Below are positions 35,601 to 43,250 of a DNA stretch of 64,000 nt, piece by piece; within the stretch, counting starts at the first letter, position 1; every line of letters begins with the position of its first letter. Origin of the DNA: Pelagihabitans sp947500445 (GTDB lineage: Bacteria; Bacteroidota; Bacteroidia; Flavobacteriales; Flavobacteriaceae); the NCBI RefSeq assembly GCF_050589625.1, contig NZ_JBNGOP010000011.1, positions 1-64,000 of the forward strand, given 5' to 3'. The notes below the pieces were generated by a model. The model had not been told where the DNA came from and searched no databases. It was given only the letters and a program-made list of their open reading frames with translations. The position numbers were made by a program, and so were the translations under genes.

Positions 35601-35898
35601 CGAATCAATGTATAGCGATGGCTCATGCTTTGCCAGTGGGTATAAAGATCTTAAGATCGGCAAAACGGTGGGCATGCCCGTTCCCGGTACCTGTAGCTTT
35701 GCAGGATGGGAACGCCTACCCAATGGAGGCAGCTGGGGCGTGGTACCGGTCAGTGCCAAAAACAAAGCTGGGGAATGGATGGAAAACAACCAGACCGAAC
35801 CGGATATTCAAGTGAAAAATATGCCAGGGATCATCGATAAAGGGCGGGACCAACAATTGGAACGTGCCGTAACGGAATTGATGAATACAGTAGAGTAG
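32668..35898 (+). CDS. Tricorn-like S41 protease
   Basis: A 1076-residue exported protease with a short signal peptide (FSILFLLTFVAFG). It contains two TolB/PD40-type beta-propellers (about residues 25-560). A Lys/Glu-rich linker lies near 565-595. A PDZ domain near 785-860 includes VVEIIKGGPLDKSGVSVTPGDIIEKIDG. The C-terminal S41 domain has VIVDTRFNGGGDLVADL and the nucleophile region NESMYSDGSCFASGYK. The layout matches archaeal tricorn core protease. It should degrade peptides in the periplasm. It is convergent with the phosphatidyltransferase gene, with two bases between stops. Confidence 0.9.
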   Translation: MTKGTFFSILFLLTFVAFGQIRPKWARYPSLSPDGTVIAFTYKGNIFRVSSEGGTATQLTFHEAHDNRVVWSKDGNSLAFASDRYGNFDVFVMDAKGGRATRLTFHSADESPYTFSADGGAVLFGAVRQDHVLHRQFPVAEQPELYQVPVSGGRVTQVWSIPAEDVQIAPDGTQMVYHDLKGYENEFRKHHVSAITRDLWKYDLATDTHTMISKFKGEDRNPVYGKDGKTIFYLSEASGTFNVHQIDLAKPETSEQLTAFKTHPIRSLSSGNGRLAFSYHGELYVMEEAGAPKKVIIDIRTQDVGNTDAFLSVNGNVQEMDIAPDGKQIAFISRGEVFVTAVDGALTKRLTDTPEQERFVKFTPDGKAVTYSSERNGRWGIYKTEIVRKEEPYLFAATLLNEVPILKNDKANYLAEFSPDGTSMAYIEDRRTLKVMDLTTKETKTLLTPNDLYHFSDGDQYFRWSPDSKWLLVEWGATLSNYEILVLSADGKKRVNLTDSGYYDLAPKWVNGGKQMIWFGNRNGLKSYATSGRLQFDVYSMFFSKDAWDEFNMDKEEYDLKKLIEKDKKKEKESDEKKKDEKKGKKGTKAKVTPITFDWEDMKERKKRLTIHSAFLSDAVLSKDGEHLYYLARFEKDLNLWETELRTKETKMLVPLGAKSASLQWDSDQENLYILSDGKIAKVDTKGKKTEPVKIKAEMQFSSTAERKYMFEHIWSRTNGIFYHSNFHGIDWPKMRTAYEDRVAHVGNSVEFAELVSEMLGELNVSHAGSGYNSTIPNEDKTASLGIFRDYDYSGNGIKVVEIIKGGPLDKSGVSVTPGDIIEKIDGEVLLPSRDVAAYLNRKAGRFTLIEVLDAKGKRTQYTVKPISLREENRLLYKRWVKKNEEEVALKSKGQLGYVHIPGMSDGPYRTIYERMMGKFNGTKGVIVDTRFNGGGDLVADLAMFFTGEPFLSYETEARKVGGEPTARWTKPTLALFNESMYSDGSCFASGYKDLKIGKTVGMPVPGTCSFAGWERLPNGGSWGVVPVSAKNKAGEWMENNQTEPDIQVKNMPGIIDKGRDQQLERAVTELMNTVE

Positions 35899-35900
35899 TG

Positions 35901-36698
35901 CTATTGGGAATTGCTATGCGGTACCGTTCGTTTTGGGTTCATCAACCTTCGAACCGCGATAAAAACAAAAATGAAAAAAGAATACCCTATAAAAAAGGGA
36001 ACGATAAGGTGTTTCATTTCGAGAACGAGCATCACACCAATGATAAGAAGTTGGAAACCAAGACCAAAGGTGGACACGATGGTCATGAACCAGTTGGGCA
36101 AATGTTGACTTTCTACCGCCTTGCGGTCCAAATGATAAATGACTCTGTCGAAAACCCCATAAAGTAGGGTATAGGCCATAAAAAGAATATTGACGGTACG
36201 TTGTTTCTCCCCTTTCATGGCAGTTGGGGTGCTGTTTTCAAAAACCCTACTGGTTTTGTCTCCATCATGCTTGTTCCTTAAGATAACATAGTAATAATTG
36301 TATAGGGTGCCTTGTAGTTGAATGCCAAAAAAGGCGAACAAGGTATACATCAGGGAGGCATCGGTAACATACCAGACCGTAATCAAGATCATAAGATTTA
36401 AAAGAATATCGGAAACCGAATCCAAATAGCGGCCGGTATAACTGGGGGTTTGTTTTATTCTTGCCAATTCCCCGTCTGCAGCGTCCAAAATGGATTTCAG
36501 CACCAGAAAAAATGCGGCTGCCCAATAGTACTGTTGCAATACGCATACGATTGCCATTAGGCCACATAGTACAAAACCTATGGTGACATGAACAGGGGTG
36601 AAAGCGGTATGCTTTAGGCGTTGGGCAATAATTCTGGCAATTGGTCTGCCATAGTCCGACAAATCAAAAAATTGATTCTCCTTGGGTAGTTTTGACAT
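35901..36698 (-). CDS. CDP-alcohol phosphatidyltransferase
   Basis: A 265-residue membrane enzyme that transfers a phosphatidyl group from a CDP-linked lipid to an alcohol. The signature D-G-x2-A-R-x8-G-x3-D-x3-D is complete: DGELARIKQTPSYTGRYLDSVSD. Several hydrophobic helices flank it. The ATG at 36698 (MSKLPKENQFFDL) fits family starts better than an upstream frame of 17 residues. A second hydrophobic block at the C-terminus is rich in Phe/Ile. The alcohol acceptor is not evident. Confidence 0.87.
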   Translation of the reverse strand: MSKLPKENQFFDLSDYGRPIARIIAQRLKHTAFTPVHVTIGFVLCGLMAIVCVLQQYYWAAAFFLVLKSILDAADGELARIKQTPSYTGRYLDSVSDILLNLMILITVWYVTDASLMYTLFAFFGIQLQGTLYNYYYVILRNKHDGDKTSRVFENSTPTAMKGEKQRTVNILFMAYTLLYGVFDRVIYHLDRKAVESQHLPNWFMTIVSTFGLGFQLLIIGVMLVLEMKHLIVPFFIGYSFFIFVFIAVRRLMNPKRTVPHSNSQ

Positions 36699-36873
36699 TT
36701 GAAACTGGGGGAAAACAGAAAATAGGGAAACGAAAACACGCTGGCCCAAAACACTGTTTGCTCCTTACGCAAAGATAAGGTTAATTTTACGATTTGGTAA
36801 AGCGACACCTCACGCTATTTTCTGGAAGTATGCTGCCGCGATGCCATATGTAGGGAGAGGGGCTTGACGGAAT

Positions 36874-37788
36874 TTAATACCTAAGTTTACGTTTTTTTAT
36901 TATTTTTTTCAGTTCGTTCACACTTAGAGAATCCAATTCACGATGAAGCATTCTATGACAATTTGCACATACTAAAGCTAAATCATCTAATGAGGTCTGA
37001 GATTCACCTTCTATTTCGCACAATGGCATTTTATGATGACATTCCATAAATCCTTTTCCCAATTCTCCATAGATTTCATAAAAGTCAAATCCGCATATTT
37101 CACAATCTAACTTTCCGTACTTTTTTAAGTAATTCTCTTTTTTCTTTTTATTCAGTTTTGGATTCCGTTCTCTGTGTTTGTGTAATTTATAAATTACTTT
37201 CCCTTCTTTTACTTTTAGTTGTTCTTCATCATCATCTTCTCCAATTCGATACAGGTTTTTGGTTAATTCCGAATTAGAAACAGTTTTCTTTATCTGTTTT
37301 GCGATTCGTTTAAGCCCATCATTATTTTTTTGAAACTCAAAGAAAACTTCTTCGTCAAGCTTGCTGTATCTATCCATTCCTTTTCCATCATATTCAGGGT
37401 CAATAGCCTTTAAGTTGTTTAACTTCATAGATACTCCATTAGGATTTCTAAATTTTACATTATCAATCCTTTCCTTATGAATAGGAAGCTTATTTAGTAT
37501 TTCTGAAACCTCAATGACTTTCGGATTCTTACTATCCATTTCTCTTGGTTCAATTGAATGATAAAGGTCAAGTGCAAGTATTATTTCATCCCTGTGCCAT
37601 TTCGGTGGTCTAAAAGATTTTTCAGTTTTTGGTTGTTCAACTAAACTTACTATTGCCCCGTTTCTATTAAATAAATTTGAATAAGTCCTAGTCCTTCCGT
37701 GTATTTGAAAGGCAGTTATTTCTGAACCATCATTTTTCCGATACCAATTATTTTTATTTAATTCGTTTGCGATTTCAGTAGTCGTCAT
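36874..37788 (-). CDS. HNH endonuclease in an AT-rich island
   Basis: A 304-residue (from first ATG) nuclease-like protein. The C-terminal HNH domain has CEICGF, then MECHHKMPLCEIEGESQTSLDDLALVCANCHRMLH, giving the zinc-binding CxxC pairs and the catalytic HH/N/H residues. The N-terminus looks like a winged-helix (HARE-HTH-like) domain: MTTTEIANELNKNNWY...SEITAFQIHGRTRTYSNLF. The same frame continues upstream of the ATG to 37839 with a matching helix (KLHEAIVKVIESKG) but no ATG/GTG/TTG. Codon and base use are much more AT-rich than in neighbours (15 G+C in the 60 bases 37141-37200), so recent transfer is likely. It could be a stand-alone McrA-type restriction nuclease. Confidence 0.78.
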   Translation of the reverse strand: MTTTEIANELNKNNWYRKNDGSEITAFQIHGRTRTYSNLFNRNGAIVSLVEQPKTEKSFRPPKWHRDEIILALDLYHSIEPREMDSKNPKVIEVSEILNKLPIHKERIDNVKFRNPNGVSMKLNNLKAIDPEYDGKGMDRYSKLDEEVFFEFQKNNDGLKRIAKQIKKTVSNSELTKNLYRIGEDDDEEQLKVKEGKVIYKLHKHRERNPKLNKKKKENYLKKYGKLDCEICGFDFYEIYGELGKGFMECHHKMPLCEIEGESQTSLDDLALVCANCHRMLHRELDSLSVNELKKIIKKRKLRY

Positions 37789-37932
37789 TTGAGTTCCTTT
37801 TGACTCAATAACTTTTACAATCGCTTCGTGAAGTTTAATTTTTTATAATAGGTTTATAAATGGTAGCTAAAAAAGAGACAGCAATAATTCTGGTAATGGG
37901 CATAGCTTTTGTTTTAATATCGTGTATTGACC

Positions 37933-38514
37933 TTATCGGGTACCGCCTGTACGTGATGTAATACCTTTCTCCGAAAGCCTGATGATTTCAGCGATCCGTT
38001 TCTGACGGGTTTCCGGTCGTTTGGCCTGGTTGAGCCAATAAAGGTAGTTTTTTCGTTGGCCTCGGGTAAAACCGTCAAAATGTTCCAAGGCCTTTGAATT
38101 GGCCTCGAACGCTTTTTGCAGGTCTTGGGGTACAATTCCGTTTTCGACATCGTCCAGGGCGGTCCATGACCCGTCTTCTTTCGCCAACGCTATTTTGGCA
38201 TATCCACTTTCGTGCATTAAGCCTTGTTCGGTCAAGGTTTCAATATAACCCTTGTTCAATTTGCTCCAAACGCTTTTTGGTTTTCGGGGACAAAAGTACT
38301 GTCTTCTTTTTCCATCCCCCAAACTTTTTACGGTGCTATCGATCCAGCCGTAACACAAGGCCACTTTTACCGCCTCTTCCCAGCGCATACTAGGTTTTTC
38401 ATGGGCGATTTTATAGAAAATCAGAAAAATACCCTCCTTTTGGGCGAAATTGATTTTTAACCAATTGCGCCATTCCGAATCGTTTTTAAAGTAATATGTT
38501 TTGATGTTTTCCAT
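37933..38514 (-). CDS. YdeI/OmpD-associated family protein
   Basis: A 193-residue cytoplasmic protein of the YdeI type. It begins with a domain typical of the family: SEWRNWLKINFAQKEGIFLIFYKIAHEKPSMRWEEAVKVALCYGWIDSTVKSL. The C-terminal part has FTRGQRKNYLYWLNQAKRPETRQKRIAEII. The G+C content is back to normal for the window (33 of 60 in 38101-38160), so the AT-rich island ends before this gene. Function of the family is not established. Confidence 0.85.
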   Translation of the reverse strand: MENIKTYYFKNDSEWRNWLKINFAQKEGIFLIFYKIAHEKPSMRWEEAVKVALCYGWIDSTVKSLGDGKRRQYFCPRKPKSVWSKLNKGYIETLTEQGLMHESGYAKIALAKEDGSWTALDDVENGIVPQDLQKAFEANSKALEHFDGFTRGQRKNYLYWLNQAKRPETRQKRIAEIIRLSEKGITSRTGGTR

Positions 38515-38624
38515 GAGGGAAGAAACTTTTCCTTAGAATCAAAAATAAGACTTTATAGCGTTTTGATTGGACAAATGCGAAGGGTATTGCCTATTTTTAG
38601 GGGGAAATGATAAAACTATTTGAA

Positions 38625-41600
38625 ATGAAAAAGGTATTCTACTTTTTGGTGTTGTCCATTGGGATATTGTTTACAGGTTGCAGCGATACGGAGCAGCGGA
38701 CGGGAAAACCCAAAATTTTGGTGTTTTCCAAAACCATGGGGTTTAAACATAGCTCTATTCCAGCGGGTATGGCGGCCATTCAAAAATTGGGCGATGCCCA
38801 TGGTTTTGAGGTGGACACTACAAAAGCGGCGGAGACCTTTAACGACGAAAGCTTACAACAATATTCGGCGGTAGTGTTTTTGAGTACGACCGGAAATGTA
38901 TTGGACCACGTTCAAGAAGCTGCTTTTGAGCGGTATATACAAGCTGGTGGCGGTTATGTCGGTATTCATGCGGCAGCCGATACCGAATACGATTGGGGCT
39001 GGTATTCCAAACTGGCCGGCGCACAGTTTTTGAGTCATCCCGCCGGAACACCGGAGGCGGACTTCCATATCGTAGACACCGAGTTTGAAGCGACCGCACA
39101 TTTCACCGATAGCATATGGCGGCGAAAGGACGAAATCTATAATTATAAAAAGATAAATACCGACGTAAATGTGGTTATGACGGTGGACGAAAGTACCTAT
39201 GAGGGCGGAAAAAATGGCGAGGACCACCCTTTTGCATGGTATCATGAATATGATGGTGGGCGGGCCTTTTATACCGGTGCGGGACATACCGATGAAACGT
39301 ACTCCGAAGAACTGTTCTTAAAGCACCTTTTGGGCGGTATCCAATATGCGATAGGAGGGAACAAGGTGCTGGACTATGCCAAGGCGACCACACAGATACC
39401 ACCGGATATCGACCGTTTTTCCAAGGTAGAACTGTTGCGCGGAGGGCTTTATGAACCAACTGAAATGACCGTTGTCTCCGCTAACGATATTTTGATAGCC
39501 CAACGAAGGGGCGAAATCCTACGGTTCGACGAAAGCAAAAAAGAACTCAAGCAAGTGGCCTTTTTAGAGGTGTACCACAAAACACTGGAAACACCTGATG
39601 CAAATGCGGAAGAGGGGCTTATGGGCATTCAAAAAGATCCCGACTATGATACCAATCACTGGGTATACGTATACTACGCACCGGCAGGGGATAAGTGGGT
39701 AAACCGACTTTCGCGTTTCCAATATAAAGACGCAGTTTTCGATATGGACTCGGAACAGATTATATTGGAAGTCGATACCCAGCGCGAAATTTGCTGTCAT
39801 ACCGGAGGTTCCATAGCCTTTGGTCCCGACAAGCTTTTGTATTTGAGTACGGGCGACAATTCCACACCGTTCAATGAAAAAGATGTTCCCTACACCAATA
39901 ACGGTTTTGCACCCTTGAACGATTTGCCCGGTAAGGAACAGTACGATGCACGGCGTTCGTCGGCAAACACCAATGATCTGAGGGGGAAAATACTCCGTAT
40001 CAAGGTAAAGGAAGATGGCAGCTATGCGATACCCAAGGGAAACCTATTTCCTGAGGGCACCGAAAAAACACGCCCTGAAATTTATACCATGGGGCATCGG
40101 AATCCTTACCGAATTTCCGTTGACCCCAAAAAGGGCTACGTATATTGGGGTGATATCGGTCCCGATTCCAGAGCGGACAGTTTAACGACGAGAGGGCCCA
40201 TGGGGTACGATGAAATGAACCAGGCCAGGAGCGCCGGTAACTTTGGATGGCCCTTGTTCATTGGGGACAATAAACCCTATATGGAATACGATTATGCCAC
40301 GGGCGAAACAGGTACGGCTTTTGATCCTTTACTTCCGGTAAACAATTCCCGAAACAATACGGGGCTTAAAGAATTGCCCCCTGCCCAACCGGCATTTATG
40401 TTTTATCCCTACACGGATTCGCCCGATTATCCCCAGGCCGGCTCGGGTGGAAGAAACGCGATGGCGGGGCCCACTTATTATTCCGATCTTTTCCCGGATG
40501 GGGGTGGACTTCCATCATATTATGACGGAAAGGTGATCGTTTACGATTGGATGCGGGGTTGGATGATGGCCGTTTCCCTTTTTGAAGATGGTACTTTTAA
40601 TAAAATGGAACCTTTTGCTTCGGATATTGAGGTGAACAATCTCATCGATATGGAGCTGGGCCCCGACGGCCGTATGTACCTTTTGGAGTATGGCAGTGGT
40701 TGGTTTACCAAAAACGATGATTCCGGTCTGGGCTATGTCTCTTTCAATGGTGGCAATCGGGCACCGTTGATCGATAATATGATCGTCGACAAAACTTCTG
40801 GGAAGCTTCCCCTGTCGATCAAGGCTACCGTAACCGCTAGGGACCGGGAAAAAGACGTCGTAAGCTATGAGTGGGATTTAGGAAACGGGGAAACCCGGGA
40901 AACCACGGAACCCGAAATCGAGCATACTTATAAAGATGCAGGGGATTACAGGGTTTCCGTTACCGTAAAAGACGACAAAGGTGCGGCTGCCAGCGCAAAA
41001 CCGGTTTTGGTGACCGCTGGTAACTCAAGACCAGAGATTTCTATAGATCTTAGCGGTGGTAACGCTTCCTTTTTTATTGCCGGAACCCCGGTCAATTATA
41101 AGGTGACCGTTAACGATGCCGATGGTGAGGATACCATTGACCTGAACAACGTTTTTGTATCGGTCGATTATATGGAAGGGATGGATGAAGTAAACAAGTC
41201 CCTTGGACACCATCAAGTTTCCGCAGCGGTTACCGGAAAAGCGCTAACCCAGTCGATGGATTGTAAAACCTGCCATAAAGAAGCGGAAGCCTCGATCGGA
41301 CCTACCTACTTGGCCGTAGCGGAAAAATATCAGGGCGATGCCAATGCCTTGAGCTATTTGCAAAAGAAGATCATTGCGGGTGGTGCGGGTGTTTGGGGCG
41401 AGGTTATGATGCCGGCGCACCCAAATGTAACCAGTAGCGAATCGGAGCAGATTGCACGCTATATCCAATCTTTGGTCGCTACCGGGAATGAGGAAAAGTC
41501 GCTCCCCTTAGCGGGCAGTATTGTACCCAAACCTTCGCCTGCCGATAATGTAATGGTGCTGACGGCCAGTTATACGGATAAGGGCGGTGCCGTGGCCGGC

Positions 41601-42032
41601 CCCTTGACCGGAGTGAATTCGGTTACCCTCCGGGGCAGTACCGTACCCTTTACCGGAAAGGACAAGATATCCGGTTTTGCCCCTATAGAGTTCAGCGGAA
41701 TGAAACTATTGATCGTACCTGCCGAAGAAGGATGGTTCGCGCTCGAGGAGATCGATCTTACTGGCGTAACCTCGGTAGGTATTACGGCCGGTTGGCAAGA
41801 GGCTCCAAAGGCGGGTATGCAGATAGAAATGCGTTTGAACGCCCCTGACGGGCCACTTTTGGGTACGGGCAGCATGCCGGTGCCGGTCGCAGGACAACCT
41901 GGAGGGATGGTGGTCATTCCCCTGGCGAAATCCATAAACGAGAAGGCCAAGGAAGTTTATTTTGTGTACAAGCCCAAAGCGGGAGCGGTTTTAGGCCAAG
42001 TGGCCTTAATGAACGTTCGTTTTAATGGATAG
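38625..42032 (+). CDS. ThuA-PQQ sugar dehydrogenase-PKD-cytochrome c fusion
   Basis: An 1135-residue lipoprotein (lipobox GILFTGC, Cys19); an ATG six codons upstream is the less likely start. Domains in order are a ThuA-like domain (about 25-235; GFKHSSIPAG, GGGYVGIHAAADTEY); a PQQ-dependent glucose/sorbosone dehydrogenase propeller (265-700; GGSIAFGPDKLLYLSTGDNS, MGHRNPYRISV); a PKD domain (725-800); a c-type cytochrome with CKTCH near 879 and a possible axial Met in MMPAHP; and a C-terminal beta domain like CBM6 (about 990-1135). It should oxidise a sugar or polyol and pass electrons to its own haem. The ThuA part points to trehalose or related glycosides. Confidence 0.88.
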   Translation: MKKVFYFLVLSIGILFTGCSDTEQRTGKPKILVFSKTMGFKHSSIPAGMAAIQKLGDAHGFEVDTTKAAETFNDESLQQYSAVVFLSTTGNVLDHVQEAAFERYIQAGGGYVGIHAAADTEYDWGWYSKLAGAQFLSHPAGTPEADFHIVDTEFEATAHFTDSIWRRKDEIYNYKKINTDVNVVMTVDESTYEGGKNGEDHPFAWYHEYDGGRAFYTGAGHTDETYSEELFLKHLLGGIQYAIGGNKVLDYAKATTQIPPDIDRFSKVELLRGGLYEPTEMTVVSANDILIAQRRGEILRFDESKKELKQVAFLEVYHKTLETPDANAEEGLMGIQKDPDYDTNHWVYVYYAPAGDKWVNRLSRFQYKDAVFDMDSEQIILEVDTQREICCHTGGSIAFGPDKLLYLSTGDNSTPFNEKDVPYTNNGFAPLNDLPGKEQYDARRSSANTNDLRGKILRIKVKEDGSYAIPKGNLFPEGTEKTRPEIYTMGHRNPYRISVDPKKGYVYWGDIGPDSRADSLTTRGPMGYDEMNQARSAGNFGWPLFIGDNKPYMEYDYATGETGTAFDPLLPVNNSRNNTGLKELPPAQPAFMFYPYTDSPDYPQAGSGGRNAMAGPTYYSDLFPDGGGLPSYYDGKVIVYDWMRGWMMAVSLFEDGTFNKMEPFASDIEVNNLIDMELGPDGRMYLLEYGSGWFTKNDDSGLGYVSFNGGNRAPLIDNMIVDKTSGKLPLSIKATVTARDREKDVVSYEWDLGNGETRETTEPEIEHTYKDAGDYRVSVTVKDDKGAAASAKPVLVTAGNSRPEISIDLSGGNASFFIAGTPVNYKVTVNDADGEDTIDLNNVFVSVDYMEGMDEVNKSLGHHQVSAAVTGKALTQSMDCKTCHKEAEASIGPTYLAVAEKYQGDANALSYLQKKIIAGGAGVWGEVMMPAHPNVTSSESEQIARYIQSLVATGNEEKSLPLAGSIVPKPSPADNVMVLTASYTDKGGAVAGPLTGVNSVTLRGSTVPFTGKDKISGFAPIEFSGMKLLIVPAEEGWFALEEIDLTGVTSVGITAGWQEAPKAGMQIEMRLNAPDGPLLGTGSMPVPVAGQPGGMVVIPLAKSINEKAKEVYFVYKPKAGAVLGQVALMNVRFNG

Positions 42033-42046
42033 TCACCAATAGACGC

Positions 42047-42072
42047 ATACCATTTCCAAGTTAAAATGGTAT
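42047..42072 (+). repeat. Dispersed palindrome, copy B
   Basis: A 26-bp imperfect palindrome: arm ATACCATTT, an 8-base centre CCAAGTTA, arm AAATGGTAT. It lies 14 bases after the stop of the ThuA fusion gene and before a terminator hairpin. It differs by one base from the reverse complement of the copy at 50688. Confidence 0.75.
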
Positions 42073-42100
42073 TGGTCGGTACTAAATTTTACGATAGAAG

Positions 42101-42126
42101 AGGCCGGTTCTTAGGAACTGGCCTTT
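42101..42126 (+). terminator. Terminator after the ThuA fusion gene
   Basis: The stem AGGCCGGTTC/GAACTGGCCT (one G-T pair) closes a four-base TTAG loop and is followed by three T and TTTTG. It can serve the plus-strand gene ending at 42032. Confidence 0.7.
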
Positions 42127-42214
42127 TGTGTGACGGGATAATCCGTAGGATACATTACCACTGTACCGATAATCGATTATTTTGAAGGGAAATGTATTGT
42201 GATAAAAAATGTGT

Positions 42215-42601
42215 CTATCGTTTTACGTCCAACTGGGACGCAGCCATATCGGCCGCTTCCATTTTCAGGAAAGCCTTGTAAATCTCTTGTTTTTCGGGAA
42301 GCGTAAATGTTTTGTTTTCAAACCATTCGTGTGCCGCAATTTTTTCGTTTTCCACTTGGGCCTTTCGAATGGCATTTAAGGAAACGATGTGCCAATGTGC
42401 TCCCTTGTTCCGGGAAACGGAATAACCGATATCGGCCACGATATAGGATATTTTCGGTTGGTTTACCAATCGCACTCCATTTTTAAGTATGGCAAGGGTT
42501 TTGGTAAGTTTCACTACTTCGGAAAAAGAATATCGCGCAAAATCGGAAAATCCGTCCTGCCGCACATTATACACTTTATCGCCTACTTTTAATTTTTCCA
42601 T
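42215..42601 (-). CDS. Hypothetical protein, 128 aa
   Basis: A 128-residue soluble protein starting with a small SH3-like or barrel pattern (LKVGDKVYNVRQDGFSDFARYSFSEVVKLTKTLAILKNGVRL). A charged helical second half follows (KAQVENEKIAAHEWFENKTFTLPEKQEIYKAFLKME). No signal peptide. I do not recognise a family. The first half resembles generic nucleic-acid-binding KOW/SH3 folds only loosely. It lies 80 bases downstream of the small transporter gene on the same strand and could be the last gene of that run. Confidence 0.65.
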   Translation of the reverse strand: MEKLKVGDKVYNVRQDGFSDFARYSFSEVVKLTKTLAILKNGVRLVNQPKISYIVADIGYSVSRNKGAHWHIVSLNAIRKAQVENEKIAAHEWFENKTFTLPEKQEIYKAFLKMEAADMAASQLDVKR

Positions 42602-42681
42602 TGGGACTCAAAGTTGGCAAAAATAGAAGTGATTTTGGTTTCCCAAAAACAAGTTTGTCCCGAATTATCAACAAAGTAGGT

Positions 42682-43140
42682 TTACCAGAGTTGTCGCATG
42701 CCAACGAGGGTCATGGTCCATACGATCAATGAAGAAAAAAAGATACCTATGGTATTGGCCAAAAAGGCTTTTTGGCGTTCTATTTTAAAAAGATAGCTGG
42801 CAATACTGCCTGCGTATACGCCCGTACCGGGTATCGGTAGCATAACGAAGAAGATAAGCCCCCAAAAACCATATTTTCTGATATTTTTCCCGGAACCTGT
42901 TTTGGCCCTTTTTGCTACAAAAATGGCATTTTTCTTGTAAAACCTCCAACGTAGTAAATACTTGTTCACACGATCAAGAAAAAAGGACATCATTGGAAAA
43001 ACGAGCACATTGGCCGTAAAACATATGGCGAAAACGGCATAGATATTCAGCCCTTTAATCATTCCGAACGGAATACCGACTTTCGCCTCCCCAAAAGGAG
43101 AGATGCTCCATAAAAATGCTATAAAGAAGTCTTGGATCAA
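42682..43140 (-). CDS. COG2426 small multidrug export-type membrane protein
   Basis: A 152-residue membrane protein with the Sm_multidrug_ex/COG2426 pattern: SPFGEAKVGIPFGMIKGL at the N-terminus, a hydrophobic segment, a basic cytoplasmic loop (FVAKRAKTGSGKNIRKYG), then FFVMLPIPGTGVYAGSIASYLF and a final hydrophobic helix. The name in databases implies drug export, but transport has not been well shown for the family. About four membrane segments. It follows the nitrilase gene by about 110 bases. Confidence 0.82.
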   Translation of the reverse strand: MIQDFFIAFLWSISPFGEAKVGIPFGMIKGLNIYAVFAICFTANVLVFPMMSFFLDRVNKYLLRWRFYKKNAIFVAKRAKTGSGKNIRKYGFWGLIFFVMLPIPGTGVYAGSIASYLFKIERQKAFLANTIGIFFSSLIVWTMTLVGMRQLW

Positions 43141-43250
43141 AAGCGTTTTCTTTTAACGTGCAAAACTAACGCACAAAAAAGGATTTACATATAATCCGGA
43201 CTTAAAAAAGTCATAATGTTTGAGGTGTTTGAAAATTTTGTAGTGGTTTT

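Noticed and set aside
23921..38514. Two YdeI/OmpD-associated proteins as a linked bacteriocin-protection system
   Set aside because: The genes at 23921 and 37933 are 14 kb apart, belong to different subtypes and have unrelated neighbours.
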